DNA of 64,000 nucleotides from Phoenix dactylifera (taxonomy: Eukaryota > Streptophyta > Magnoliopsida > Arecales > Arecaceae): NCBI RefSeq assembly GCF_009389715.1, contig NC_052400.1, positions 22,599,674 through 22,663,673 of the forward strand, in the 5' to 3' direction. Positions 48,822-61,505 of this stretch are shown in pieces. The notes below the pieces were generated by a model. That model ran no database searches. It was given only the letters and a program-made list of their open reading frames with translations, and was not told where the DNA came from. Within the stretch, counting starts at the first letter, position 1; each line of letters opens with the position of its first letter. The translations under genes and the position numbers were made by a program.

Positions 48822-48980
48822 CTGATGGACCATCTTGTGCTTGAGGATGGTGGCCTTGGCGAGGACCTTCATGGCGACGCTCTCTCCGGTTTCGGTGTTG
48901 ATGGCGAATTTGACCTTGGCGAAGGTGCCCTCCCCGATAGTCCGGCAGACCTCATACTTGCCGACCTTTCTGGTCTCCAT
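48822..48980 (-). pseudogene. CIPK24-like exon 1 (kinase N-lobe) with lost splice donor
   Basis: 53 codons, METRKVGKYEVCRTIGEGTF, AKVKFAINTETGESVAMKVL, AKATILKHKMVHQ. It has the Gly-rich loop GEGTFAKV and the ATP-binding K in VAMKV. Family members read VGRTIGEG; here VCRTIGEG. The exon should end CAG|GTATGC, but the sequence is CAG|TTATGC, so the donor is lost. A cryptic CA|GT two bases earlier would shift the frame. Confidence 0.9.
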
Positions 48981-49620
48981 TAGTCTCCCTGCGCTTATTA
49001 TCCCTCCACGCTCATTGGAGGCCGCCCGGCCCTGGTTGGGATCGGACGGAATCCCGCGAAAGAATTTCTTCGCTTTTTATTTCAAGAAAGGGAACAAAAG
49101 AATCACGCCCTTGCCCCTAAACTAAAACAATGTCCGCTTGCGTTCTTGAGAGGAAACAAAACAAAGCACCAGAAAAAGAAAAACGAAGTGAAAGAACAGA
49201 AAAAAGAGAAGGAAGAAGGAGCGAAGAGGAGATGGGAGTTGAGAAGACCCGCAGCGGAAAGATTTTTTTTGCTTTGCTCTGACGAGAAAGGGAAGGACAA
49301 AGAAAGAAAGAAAGAAAGAAAGAAAAGAAAGTTATCCATCAATCCGATAATAATGCGAAAGAGAGACGAGATCGCAGGAGCTGATGACAGAATCCGGCGA
49401 GGGAAGAATCGAGGGCAAGCAGCTTGGCTTCGAGCGGAAAGACGGGCTGTGGCCTCATCGTTGGACTCGATCGGAATTCAGATATATTTAAAGAATATGA
49501 CAAGAAAACAGGGGCTGCTGCGATCCGTTGCTGCCTTTCTTTTCTTTTTTTTTTTCTTTTTTTTTTATTTGCTACACAATGACTCCCACCAGCCTGATAG
49601 GGATATGTATTAAAAAAAAA
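48981..49620 (-). promoter_or_regulatory. Former promoter / 5' UTR of the CIPK24-like locus
   Basis: GC-richer patch just upstream of exon 1 and then a purine-rich stretch (about 49150-49340), as usual around plant first exons. No specific motif claimed. Confidence 0.3.
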
Positions 49621-49689
49621 AATACAATAAGATCCGAAGCGTCCAAAAACACCTCCTTTTCACCCCTCTAAAGAACTCCGCTTCACCCT

Positions 49690-50870
49690 GAAGACAATGA
49701 TTGCAATTTGTCATTACTAGCCTTGTCTCAGATATTTCGAAGCAGGAGGTGGTGGCCATTGACAACGCCAGGATACTTTCGAATTCAACCGATCACAGTG
49801 GCTAAGTCACCTTCAAGTAGAATGGCATTGGCCTGCAGCACACACCAAACATAACAGAGGCTGGCTCAAGCAGCTCTCAGCTCCATCCCAAAGATTGAGA
49901 TATCAAAAATCTGGCTCTCTTCAGCTGCCATTACTGAAGAGTCCAAGTCTCTGATTACGAAACCTGCACCGCTCCTCCTATCACCGTTCAAAACACATAT
50001 ATCAAAGTTGACCTTGAGGAAACTCGAAGGTGGGGGGCTCCCGATGAAGTATACCGAGATACTGCATCAGTAGAAGAAGAGTCCCAGGTGCCCTGAGTTA
50101 TCAAAGAACCGTTCAATGGACCGGCATAGATAATCTTCGCAGCATGTACTCGAGCTCTTTCTATGACGAGCCTAGGTGTTGAACTACTCTCCCCAAGCAA
50201 CCAAACATTTCTAGCCAGTCAAATGTGGTAAGCAACATAAGTTGCCTTGATGGACAAATACCAAGTCTAAAGTGTACCAGCTCACCTTTTGAGAGCCTAC
50301 GTAAAGAAACTAGATACAACCTCCATACCCTCACTATTCGATCACACTGGAATAACACACAATTTTACGGGCTCCTCCGCCTCACACCTAAGGTAGATCG
50401 GTGGAATACTCAGTCCTCGCCTGCTCATGATGGCCCTTGTTAGTAGGCATCTCCAAGTCACCTTCCACAAAAATAATACAACTCTCGGATGAAGACCAAA
50501 TCTTCAAATCCAGGCACGATCTAGCCTATGACTTTACTCACTCTGGAACAGGTCATAGATATCCTTGGCATTGGCTCTCGAACTGCAAGAAGTGCTCTAG
50601 ACCCTCACATCCGGAGCAATATATCCGAGAACCACCAGAGAATGCACTCTCTCTGTAAGATACTATCCAAATAGATGATCAGTCCAGCTAGAGTTCCACC
50701 CAGTCCCATCCGAGCATAGGAGATCACAAACCGGCAAACCACTTACGACCTCAACGTTAACCGTAGTCGGCTATAGTCTCACCGAGAGAGTGCTCATCTA
50801 GGAATCCTCCATAAGATCCACACTGCACCCGTCGCTGATCAGCCACCTGATGTTGGCTTACACTTTACCG
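49690..50870 (-). mobile_element. LINE 3' fragment, same family as the 26-31.7 kb element
   Basis: Minus-strand pieces in order: NIRWLISDGCSVDLMEDS (about 50870), VNVEVVSGLPVCDLLCSDG, HLFG, VLFQCDRIVRVWRLYLVS (about 50350), STPRLVIERARVHAAKIIYA (about 50180), SSFLKVNFD, RRSGAGFVIRDLDSSVMAA (about 50000) and LLEGDLATVIG (about 49800). They run collinear with 30390-31500 of the larger LINE. Broken by stops and frameshifts; only the region after the reverse transcriptase remains. Confidence 0.82.
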
Positions 50871-51977
50871 TCACTAATCGGGAAGGGGGCAGATGGAACA
50901 TTTGATATAGGATAATAGGAGCAGTAATAATTAATAAAAAATCTCGCATACTCGCATATGGGGCAGGATTAGCACCGTGGAATTACGGACAGATGTGTCT
51001 AGAAATGTGTCGATTTCCCCCTGATACGATGGATCTTCCCAAGCGGTGGCTGTGGCCAGCCAACACGGGGATCACCGGGAATCCAGTAAATTGGATGTAT
51101 AGTTGATCACGGGCTGGGCCTCGGGCCGAAACTCTATTTTTACTTAGGCTAGCATCCTCTATCCCACTTGTTGGGTAAAAAATTTTGCAACGTAAGCTGG
51201 AAGTATGGTGTAAAAGTAGTGGCAGCCTTCCACCGGGTACAACCTATAATTATGTCACGTGCTCTAGCACGTTACATGCACATCAATCTATCTAATATGT
51301 AGTAATAGATATATGTTGCATGTTATCACAAAAGACTTTGTAGATTTGTGCCACCAACAAATCACGATTGATATAGCTTGAACAGAAAATATCCTCCAAA
51401 AATAGTAAGATGTCAACATCTGAGTCACGTGTAGAGCAGCAAACCAAGCATTCACCTACTAGTTTCCGTGAGCATATTTATCACGTATGCAAGTAGCTTA
51501 CGTGTTGTCTTTAAAATCACAATATGACTAAATTATCTCAAGGTGATTTATCATAAATTTCGATTTTGATAAAGTATCAGACATCACGTTGTTGCAACAA
51601 TATTTATATCATTTTTTTCAAAGTGAAAGTTCTCTTACGTTACGTCACAAGATACGACAAATGCTTTGTAGTCTATAGCATGTTAAGATATAATGTCCAT
51701 TTCATTCTTGTATTTTTTTTTTTTTTTTTTTGTGGGATGGTGGCTCATTCATCATTTATAAATTATCCGCTATCTACCATCATTCATCAGTTATATTTTA
51801 CTACTTTTTCTTACGTTTGATATAGGGTTGAGTTTAAAATGTATGGCCAAGTGATGCTTGACTTGAGAATAATAGACTACACAGTCTACACTATGAAATT
51901 TTCCGTACAATCCTTCTCAACGCGGCATTTATTTCACATACCACAATTGTTTGCGAAAATATTTCCACATATTAGGC

Positions 51978-52061
<84 letters not shown>

Positions 52062-52950
52062 CTACTCTACTTAAAGGATTGAGATTCCAATTCTACCAAT
52101 TCAACATCAATATTGGACATTTTAAATTAAAATTCTACATCATTTGATATAATCTATATCAACAAAACTATCAAGAAATCAAAAATCAAGTATTTTAGAA
52201 ACCTTCTATCTATATATTGATAGGTACAAATGTCGACGAATGTGATAGTGTTAATGTGCCAAACTATGTCGGCAAGCACATAAATTAGAAATTTACATCG
52301 TTGATCATATACTTTAAAATATGTAGATATGAAAATTCAGTAGATTTTGATGTATAGACAACAGACCTCGAAAAGATATATTTTTGTTTCAAAGTTTCTT
52401 TTGATATCAACGGGATGGGTTCTCTATATGAGGCTTGGTGTATGAAGTACATGCAATCTCGAGGAAGAAGAATGGTATTCGTCTTGTTGAACTAGTTATT
52501 TTCTACATAGATTATATTAACATATAGATATAATTTTATTATTTTTTGGTGCATTTTTTTTCTTTTGGTATATCTGGATACTTGTATCAAGCGAATGTAG
52601 GTGCATCCCTGGCTCGACAGCGTGGACGGGACAAAGTAAAATTTGCTCCACGGCCTGGCTACCGTGCATCCAATATCTGAAAGCGAACTCCGCAGAGTCC
52701 AGGAGGGACCAGATGAGGGTCATCTCGATAAATCAAACATTTATCAACTTGTACCGATTTATTTAGTAGACGGTATAAAAATTCAGATCTAAAATTGTTC
52801 ATTTTAATAAACAGATAATCTAACCGAATTTGAGACAATCTAAACGGGTTAGTGCTTTACCCGGGCTGCAGACGGGCCCCGGCTCATTGGGTCATCAGTC
52901 ACCGCCACACGTTTGAGGGAGATGGGCGAGGTGCCTCGGGGTTTAAGAGC
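50871..52950. other. AT-rich intergenic DNA
   Basis: Poly-T tract at 51715-51731 and a compound (CT)n(TA)n microsatellite at 51983-52054. No gene recognised. Confidence 0.55.
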
Positions 52951-52994
52951 CGCGGACCGTGTCAGCGAACGGAAACCAATTTTTGACCGCACAT

Positions 52995-53525
52995 ATGGCT
53001 CCTTGCTCCTCCTCCTTTCTCCTGTCCTCAGCCTCAGGCTCGGCGTTCCTTCTCTACCCTTCCTGGACCCGTGATGGCTTCCCTCCTCCTCCTTTTCCTT
53101 CGTCTCTCCCCTCCCCCTGGGGTTCCGGGGGTTACCCTACTGCGCTCTCCCCTTTCCTTCGTCTCCGCGGTCGCTCGCCCCTATGTAGACCAGCAGACCG
53201 GCTATCCCATCACCGTCTGTGCCACGGCGCCACCGGTTCGGGTTCCGGCCCTGGAGAGCCTCCTTTTGGAGAGGATCCAAGCTCCTTCGCCGGTTCGTAT
53301 CTCTACCCTCCCCCTCACCCCTACCCTTTGGATGGGAATGCCCCATGGCTGCATGAATTTGCCTTCTCTTTTCCTTCCTTCATATTCTCTTTATTAGAGA
53401 GATGATGCTTTCCCTAAGAATTCCTAACTGCGCGGTTTATTAGGGGGATGGTGATTTCCTGTTCAATCACGAGAAAGAAGCTCTGCGTGTCATCGTCAAG
53501 AGTTCTACTTCTTTCTCTCGGTTCC
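52995..53525 (+). CDS. Possible first exons of an unrecognised gene
   Basis: GC-rich block after an AT-rich region. ATG 52995 opens MAPCSSSFLLSSASGSAFLL; ATG 53074 in another frame opens MASLLLLFLRLSPPPGVPG, PYVDQQTGYPITVC, ALESLLLERIQAPSP. The second frame reaches a GT at 53296 in phase 0. A following stretch after TTTATTAG at 53445 reads GDGDFLFNHEKEALRVIVKS STSFSR in phase 0, so a two-exon start is plausible. The N-terminus is hydrophobic/Pro-rich like a transit or signal peptide. I do not recognise the family and found no later exon. Confidence 0.3.
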
Positions 53526-56500
53526 TCCTCTGGGATTCGCCCCCCTCTTTTTTCTTTGTATTTTCCACGAATAATATATATATATATAAAAACTTGTTGA
53601 GCGTTTTATATGGCGAGCGCGATGCTTGCTGCGGCCAGAAGTTGCTCTAACCGTTTTATGATAAAATTCAACAAACACAAAAGGCTGTCATTTATATGCG
53701 TTGAAGTCCATTCACTTATAATCTGGGTTTGACAGGAGTCCTATTTTTCGGTTTGGAAAGCGTATTAGGAGTGCACTTAGGTTCTAATTTGAGTTATTGT
53801 GGTAGGGGTCAAGTTTGGGTCGGGGTATCTTAAGATTTACAATTCTTGTTCTTTTAGTGGTTATGCTTATAATTTCTAAAAGCCTTGTGACACACTCTGA
53901 ATTGATGAAATCTGCTTGGTTTTTCTTAAAAGACCCGATAATGGAATTTGTTTCAAAAGTTTTCGTTTCTTTAAGCCCTATCTCTGGAAGCGATCGGTTT
54001 ATTTGTTGATAGGACAGTATCGTATCGCTGATTTAGTATGTGCTTCCTTAGAAACATCTTTCGTAGCGTCTGGACTCTGGATCCGCTTAGTGGTTGATTA
54101 AGCACCCGGAAGCTCTTTCTGTTATTTTCTAAACAGCGGAAATGATGGAACAACCTTCGTCCTCAGCCAAAACTTATATTTGGGTGAACCAGCGAAGACA
54201 CTATTTCCTTGATTTTTTAATGATAAACTTAGGGCCTCACTGGACCTTGCTTCCCGGTCAGGAATTTGATCGCCCTTGTCTTGCTACCTCTTCATAAGTT
54301 GCTAAAATCAGGATGGAAGAAGAAACTCATTGTAATGCCTAGGTCGAACAGAAATTCTTATCTTGGAACCTCTACAGTGGCATTTGACTCTTTTCCTCTT
54401 TTACCTGATAAAAACAGGACAGTCCAGTGCATGAGGCTCCCATCATTGTGGGGCTTGAGAAGAGCCATCTATATGTGCAGTTAGACTGTTTTCATGTTTC
54501 AGACCTGTCACATCTAGCGCAACCTTACCATTGCATCAAGGTCCATCCTCACCTCTTTCACTTGATATGTTTGCAAAACAAAGGCATTCCTAAAATCTTA
54601 CCTTCAATACTTCTACTCATCCGTTCAGTTCAAAGATTTAGGGAAAGTTGCCCATTCAATTGAAAAACTCAGAAGGGTTCTCCGGTATACTCATAAGTTG
54701 GCCAACCAACAAAATTGTCAACTTAGTGAGATTTGTTCTCGGCCATCTGTGCCCATTTGGCTGAAGCAGTTCACGGGATTCATATTCTACGCAAAAGCTG
54801 AAACAGTCTTATGGTTTAGATATATCAAATTGACTCAATTTATTGAATGGTTATGCATCCTGTACTTGCTCGGCTAGAAAAAATAATCTATCACAAAAAA
54901 ATGTCTGGCTAGATCAGGGAATATCGAACCATATTGGTCAAGGGGGTGAGAAGGGAAATTTTTTTTCTCAAGTTAAGTGGGACGGTTTTTTTATAACACC
55001 TATAGATGGCTGAAGAACCCTACCAAGGGCCGATTTTTAGGTTCCGGAGGTGTCTTGCTGATTTAGTTGGTGGTAAATGTGAAAGATTCCCCACAAAGAA
55101 TAAAGGCATTTAGCTAAATGCCGATCCCCAAAGAAAGGCATTTGAACTCACTAAGTAAATGAGAGATGTTGATAATAGAATTTTTTTTCATTATCATTGA
55201 AGGAGTGCATTTCTAGGTATTTTGATGTAAGTTACTACCTTGAACTCTCTAAGTAAATGAGGGATGGTATAGTAGAATTTGGCGTGGCTTATCCCTTAGG
55301 GGGTACATTTCTAGGTGTTGTGATGGAAGTTATGTAAGTAAATTAAGCTAGGTGCCAGTCTAGGGAAGATGAAATTATCAATATTTAAATTTTTGTTTCA
55401 TGCATTGTTTTAAGTATGGTATGGGAGGCATATCATATCAACCCAATAGGCTTAGTCCTCTGCCTGTCCCAACGGATGATAGGTATAGGTATGGAGGCGT
55501 ACCATAGCATATTAGCAAGGTATTGGTATGGATTCAGGAGTGAGACTTAAAATATTGGTTTTGCATTTGGTCTTAGTTGATTATAACTAATGATTGACTG
55601 TATATGACTGTCATTGACTATGATCATATTCTTGTAAAAGGTTTCAGTGTTATCATTTCAAATATCAGGTACTAGATTTCACATTCAAGAAATTAATGCA
55701 TATCATTTTTTGCATATTTATGCAACCAGATGGACCTGGACCAACCCTAATGGCTCAGACAGAATGTTATGTAATGGATATTAAACTCAACTAGATCCAT
55801 GCCCAAAATGGATCACAAATTGTCATGGATTGTAATCAAAGACTCAATATGGATTAAAAAAGCTTAACTTTTGAAAATAGTTCACTCTAGGCATTTTTGA
55901 GAAAGCATGGCTCTGAAAGACTAAGATTGGGGTCGTTGACTTTGATAATTACTATAGAGGAAGATTCAACAACTCTCTCAAATCCATAATAAAGCGGAGG
56001 TTTGAAACTTGAACTCTTATTGGAGTAGTGCCATAATATGTTTAGTAACTATCAACTATTAGAAAAGATCTAGGCAGAAACTTTAGGTAGGAGCCTCCTT
56101 ACTGATATTTGTCATTAATTCAAGGTCTTTGGGGGATTTTGAACCAAATCTCAATTTGGAACAGAATAACTATTCAGTGTTATTGACACTTGTATGGCTG
56201 GATCTTTGCTATGATCGAGCAAAACTTGTTGATTAGTGTACAAATATGAAGTTATTTAAGGATTCAATCCAGCAATGATGTACAATAGATTGACCCAATA
56301 GTCTCCAAAATATTTTCCTAAATATGTCTGGACAATTGATTACTGGAGATTGTTTTATAAGTAAGATATCCTTTCTGTACTTAATCTGGGGCCCTGCTAT
56401 TATTCATGTAGGATTAAACTGTTCCTTGCACTCTTTTCATGCAACTATCCTATAGCAATTTTTAACTATTAAAAAACTCTATTACTGATTAAAATTTTTT

Positions 56501-57690
56501 ATGTTCTTTCATTGATTTCTTGTCTTTTGATGTGCCTCTCTTCGTGTACTCTCTATCTTTTTCTCTCTTTCCCTCCAATTGCAAATCATGTCATGTTATC
56601 ACGAGTATCATTTCTCATCTTTCCTGATCAATCATATTTTTTGGACGGTAAGTTCATGTCCATCTCTCAATTTTCTGCAATATTTTTCTAATCATTGTTC
56701 TTAAGATTCGGATCTAGTCGTAAATCATAGAAGAGGTTAGATTGAATCAGTTATATCTAGTTGATGTCTCCGCCTATTCAAGACATTAAAAGCTACCTAT
56801 GAGTTGAATTATCTTTTCTGTTAGAATGTTTAGGAAAGCTCAAGGAAAAGATTTTAGCAGATGGTTGTAAGTATGAAAATTTGCTCTTATTGTTAACTCC
56901 ATTAACTCGGATAACATGCTTGTTAGTTTGACAACTTCATAGTTATTATTTATAAATTATAAGTAATTTAGAAGCCATATAGTTAATTTATTATAGATAA
57001 TGGACTTCCACGTGATTTGATATGCAAGTAGCATGATGATCCAAGGGACTACATAATCCGTGTCCTTATACATATCATAATCTTTTGTATTGAAACCTCT
57101 TTATATGCTTGTAATGTGCATCAATTTAATTTATTCCAGTCCTTTCCATTTTGCCTTGAAGATGGAAATGACTTGTGCCTGTGTCTTTCTTCTATCGGGC
57201 TGTTGGATTATTACTTTTTTGATTGTTATGATCTGGTAGCTAATCTGCCCAAACCAATTTATTTCACAAGAAACCTTGTGGACAAAAGTTCTTTTTATGT
57301 TCTTTTATCGTCAAATGAATAATGAAGAATAACTCCATCACTGAGGCTTTCATGATTTCTGGTAATTGTATATGCATTCTTCAGCTATAGACTGTAATAT
57401 TTAACCTGTTTTGTAACTAGAGCCTATGTCATTTGCATAGTCTGTAAATAATGCTGCTAAATTATAAACTTTATGATTGAAGTCCCTTCTCTTTGTAGTT
57501 TGCTGTGCTTCCCAGTGAACTTGTGAGAGAGGCTTTTTTCTCAGTATTGCAACATGATACCAGGATGCCTATTTTAGTTATTCATCGCTTTTGACTTTTT
57601 GAGTAACTGAAGGACATTGTTCAAATTTGGGGTTGTCATTGTGCATAAAAGGTGATCAAACAATTTAACTTAATCCATTTTTTTCTGCAG
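53526..57690. other. Intergenic or intronic DNA, no firm gene
   Basis: Low-GC sequence. One notable open frame without ATG, 54566-54877 (103 codons between stops, including KVAHSIEKLRRVLRYTHKL), is not recognised. The rest shows no coding or repeat structure I can support. Confidence 0.4.
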
Positions 57691-57804
57691 CCCTTCCAGC
57701 AACTGTGAGTAAAGCATCACAACATCACTGCCGTTAACACTTTCTGTGTTGATCACTTCGATCTCCATAGTTATGTCTTTGTTGCAATTCAAATCTTCAA
57801 AACA
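57691..57804 (-). pseudogene. Beta-xylosidase (GH3) C-terminal domain fragment
   Basis: The minus strand reads CFEDLNCNKDITMEIEVINT, ESVNGSDVVMLYSQLLEGL. It resembles the fibronectin-III-like domain of plant GH3 beta-xylosidases (pattern ExxNTGxxDGSxVVMxYSxPPEG). It ends in a stop shortly after and is preceded by a C-rich simple repeat (57825-57890 on the plus strand). A single exon-sized scrap; assignment is by pattern memory only. Confidence 0.35.
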
Positions 57805-60800
57805 CACAGACACAAAAAAAATTGGGGTTCCACCCCACCGCCTGCCCCCCACCCCCCCACCCCCCACAGACATACACCCACCCCCTGCGCACACACGTAC
57901 ACGCATAAAAAAAAGGGGAGCAACATAACAAGCTTTATAATATAGTTGCCCGAACTTCCTTAATGTTCTAGATTAGCACACGATTGCTTCACGGGCATGC
58001 TGGAATACTATGGCAGGTAAAGGGCAAATTTAGTGCTAAAATTGAAGGCATGGTTGGATTTTATTAAATAATGAAGGACCCAAAGCTTGAGCCAGCATGG
58101 AGTTTCGGTGTTTCATCCGTTGCAGGAACTCACATGTCAAAGACAACTATAATTTATATTGCTAGGGAGAATTTCTAGTCAACACATGTGACACCATAGG
58201 TAGCTCTGGCTTTTGAGTTGTTACATCTACATGAAGAAACGAAGGGCATGTAGTGTTTTAATGTCCCTTGGTGATATATGTAGATGATCTGATTGATTTA
58301 TCTGATAAGAAGGCGCCAATTACATCAAGATTGCAAGGCACACACTATTTCCAATTACTTTGAAGGGAACTGCGATGATCAGAATAGAAAGCTGAAGCTT
58401 TTAAAATATAGTTGAGGAGACTTAGAGGATTTTAGGAACTTAAATGCATGTGTAGTTAATATATTTCAGTTGACATTGCGCTAATGATCTTTCCTTTCAT
58501 CTTCTATTACGATGCATGATAATTGATGATTCTTTGATACAAGTTATAGCCATCTTGGACAGGTCTGCAAGCAACGCTCTCAAGGATCCAGGATAAGTTA
58601 CGGATTTTCTTAGCTGTTCTTTTCTGGATGTCTTTGTTTTTCTGGGGCAGTGCATGGGATGGGAGAGATAATGGTAGAAAGAACAAGGGACCCCGGTTTA
58701 GAAAGTGACTCAAGTTTTTGAACTATGAATGTATTGGTCTGCGGGTTCTAGCAGAATCTATGGAGATGTAGCATTTATTCTTTCATATAGCACCAGTAAG
58801 TGTATGTCTTTCTTGAAGGTTCCAGATGGGGCTTGATTTTGAATCAGATGTTATTCTCCCATGCACATTTATTAGATGTGGTGATTTTGATCTCTTCTTT
58901 TATACATGCTTTTGATCTCCCACACGCGTGCATGCGCATACACATCTCTCTCTCTCTCTCGCTCTCTCATGATACCATGTGGTGGGCAACTGCTGAAGGT
59001 GGTTGAGAATGATGGTAGGGAGCTGGGATATATGAACATTCTGAGGGTCAACATACATTGATTTCATTTGCTTCTACATTTTCTTGTTCGTCCTCCTTGT
59101 CATCCTCAATGAATGACAAGATTGCTTATTTCATAATGTAACCAAGGGCTCGTGGGCCGAATCTGCTTTTACAGGCCTGTTGTTTGGTGTTGTTTTCCTG
59201 CTGGCATTTGGATGCTTGCAAGTTGAAATCTGTACTGTCTGCTTATGTACTGAGGTAAATTCTAGTCGTAGACTACTACTAATGTAGTCAGTTAAAGAGT
59301 TTGGAGGTATTGAATATTCTGTATCCGATCGCGTTTTAGCATAGAGGGCTCGTTTGGTTTGCGGGAAGCATTTTCTCTCCTAGGAATATGATTCCTGAGA
59401 AATAAATTTCTAGGAAGAGGATGCATAGGAAAGTACTTTTGGCATGTTTGGTTGATCATCCACTTTTCTGGGAAAGTTATATATAATTTCTATTATGCCC
59501 TTAATAAAAATTAGGTCTTTAATGCTTCTTTAATGCTAAAGGGCCTTTTTGGAAAAAAATAAAAATAAAGTGATTTTTCTATGTTTCTCATGGGAAAGAC
59601 TTTTCAATGAAATGTGGGAATCATATTTCCATGGAAATACAACTTTTCCATTTCTCTCCTTTGAAAGCTCCAACCAAACAAGAGGCATCTCATTATTTTT
59701 CCGTTGATCACACTTTTTCCTTTCTTTTTCTGCGAACCAAACGAGCACGAGCCCAGAGTAAGAATAGAATCCAAGGAGTTTGTCTAAAGTTTTGCTTGTC
59801 AGGTCAGGCAGGCTGGTGAATCAAAATGGCGGCATCTTGCATTTCTATGATTATGATCGTGGCCGGCAACGGCAAAGGTTGTCCTTAACAAAAATTATTG
59901 GTGGATAAGGGGTCATAAAATGGATGCGGGATGAGAATTAATGGTTATGGTCATTGACCCAGCTGTTATGGATGCGGAATAATAATTGATGATTATTGTC
60001 CGTTGTCAGCGTCTTTTGTGGTGGAATGTGAGTCCGGTTTTTCTGTTATTTATTTTCTCGGTTAACCTTGCATTTATAGGCTATTAATGGAGAAATTATG
60101 TCCCACATCCGGTCCTATCAGCTCAGCTGCAGTCCGGATCAACTTCGCTATGCTACACCAAAGGGAGTTGTAAGATATTGCATGGAACACTAACTATGAC
60201 ATGGAACAGCTGCAGTCTGATTGCGCAAGATGCCTTGATGATGCGAAGAGTACATCGATCAGGTTATGCCTTTCTCTCGTAGATCAGGCACATGCATGAT
60301 TGTGGGGTTGGCTTCAGAGAAACGAAAGGTCGTGGAACTCTTCTTACTAGAGTCAAGGACGTCGTGATGGTCCACACAGCAATGCAAGCAACATAGCTAC
60401 AAACAAAGCATACGGAGGATGCTACGAAAGCAAGGAAGAACAACACTGTACCGTAATAACAAGTCAGCTATAGCTGTAGACAAGAACCCAGTGAGCAACT
60501 ATCGTATGAACCGTAAAGTTGTATAAGTATTGGTGCAGGAGAGAACCAAGATATAAATCACTATACGACCCGTGAACAGCTTGCATACATTTTTTTAAGA
60601 ATTTGTTTGATCCGTGAAGGCTTTTTTTATATATTGAGTATTGGTACACCATCTGTACTATATATCAGTATCGAATCAGTACAGTATAGTATGTCCTGTA
60701 CTGCTCGGTTCAGGTTGGTACAACATTTTATGATTCATAGGGAGAAAAAGAGGAAAAGTGTGGTCAATGAAGAAATGTTTTATGTTTGGTTAGAATTTTC

Positions 60801-61170
60801 AAAGGAAAGAGATATAAAATAGTTTTTTTTATGGAAATTAGATTTTTATATTTTATAGAAAAAAAAAATTCATGTGAAAAATAGAAAAGTCTAATTTCTA
60901 TAGTGCTGAAAATTGGATATTTTTTTTTTCCAAAGTACTCTTAAGCTTTTAAATAAAATAGAGTAATTTTTTTTTCTTTATTAAAGAGATAGCAGATATT
61001 TTATATATTTTTTTCAAGAACGTAGATGTTTAACTAAATATAAGCTATTCTGAAATATATCATTTTTTATGGTTAAACAAATATGCAAAAATTATTTTTT
61101 CAGGCATCAATTTTTCAAAAAAAAAAAAGCAGACAAGTCCCAAGATGTTCACTGAAAATAAATTATGATA
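57805..61170. other. Intergenic DNA with retroelement traces
   Basis: Contains a C-rich/CA-rich tract (57840-57905), a (CT)n stretch (58946-58967) and AT-rich DNA. A block at about 60640-60725 has GGTACA-type words like those of the TIR element at 39.3-40.0 kb. No gene recognised. Confidence 0.45.
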
Positions 61171-61179
61171 TCTTAAAAT

Positions 61180-61505
61180 TAATGGGAGTTGTAAAAAGGC
61201 GCTTTAAGAGTAAGTGATTGAAATCTAGATGCAATAAGAGCTTTGCTCAAACAAGTCTAAGCGTCAGCACCGTAAAGCAAAGCATGAATAAATATGGGGA
61301 TAAAGGACACCCTTACCACCACCCCATTGTAGAAGTAAATTGAGCCGCGGGGGATCTATTCGTTAAGAAGGAGAAGGCTGGATAATGAATCTTTTAATCC
61401 ATTTAATCCTCGTCACAAAATTCAAACTACTGAAGGACAACTTCTAAGGAGCCCCAACAGTGCCATGAGCCCTTTCCCTGTCTAGTTTAATTGCCATTAG
61501 AGAAC
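61180..61505 (-). mobile_element. LINE reverse-transcriptase remnant
   Basis: The minus strand reads LMAIKLDRERAHGTVGA (about 61505-61455; cf. the LINE motif ALKLDMEKAYDRV) and, in another frame, GCPLSPYLFMLCFTVLTLRL (about 61310-61250; cf. RQGDPLSPYLFILC). Frames are broken and the catalytic DD region is not visible. No clear link to the family at 26-31.7 kb. Confidence 0.6.

Larger units (their letters stand above)
38359..48980 (-). pseudogene. CIPK24/SOS2-like Ser/Thr kinase pseudogene
   Basis: CIPK24/SOS2 kinases act with CBL calcium sensors in the salt-tolerance pathway. Recognisable minus-strand exons, in order: 48980-48822, 47407-47354, 44603-44478, 42509-42454 (partial) and 38448-38359. 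Missing between the first two are the exons for IKREISIMK, GGELFDK, the catalytic HRDLKPEN and the DFG motif; I read 47408-48821 on the minus strand and saw none of them. Also missing are the FISL/NAF motif exons that bind CBL. The exon 1 donor is CAG|TT instead of CAG|GT, and the 42.5-kb exon runs into hAT transposase after 56 bases. Together these mean no working kinase. The 10.6-kb span is swollen by transposon sequence. Assignment to CIPK24 rests on exon structure and sequence remembered from the family. Confidence 0.85.

Noticed and set aside
58240..58310. Possible copia reverse-transcriptase motif (IYVDDLIDLSD)
   Set aside because: The YVDD word is suggestive, but no other copia motif, LTR or frame support was found nearby.
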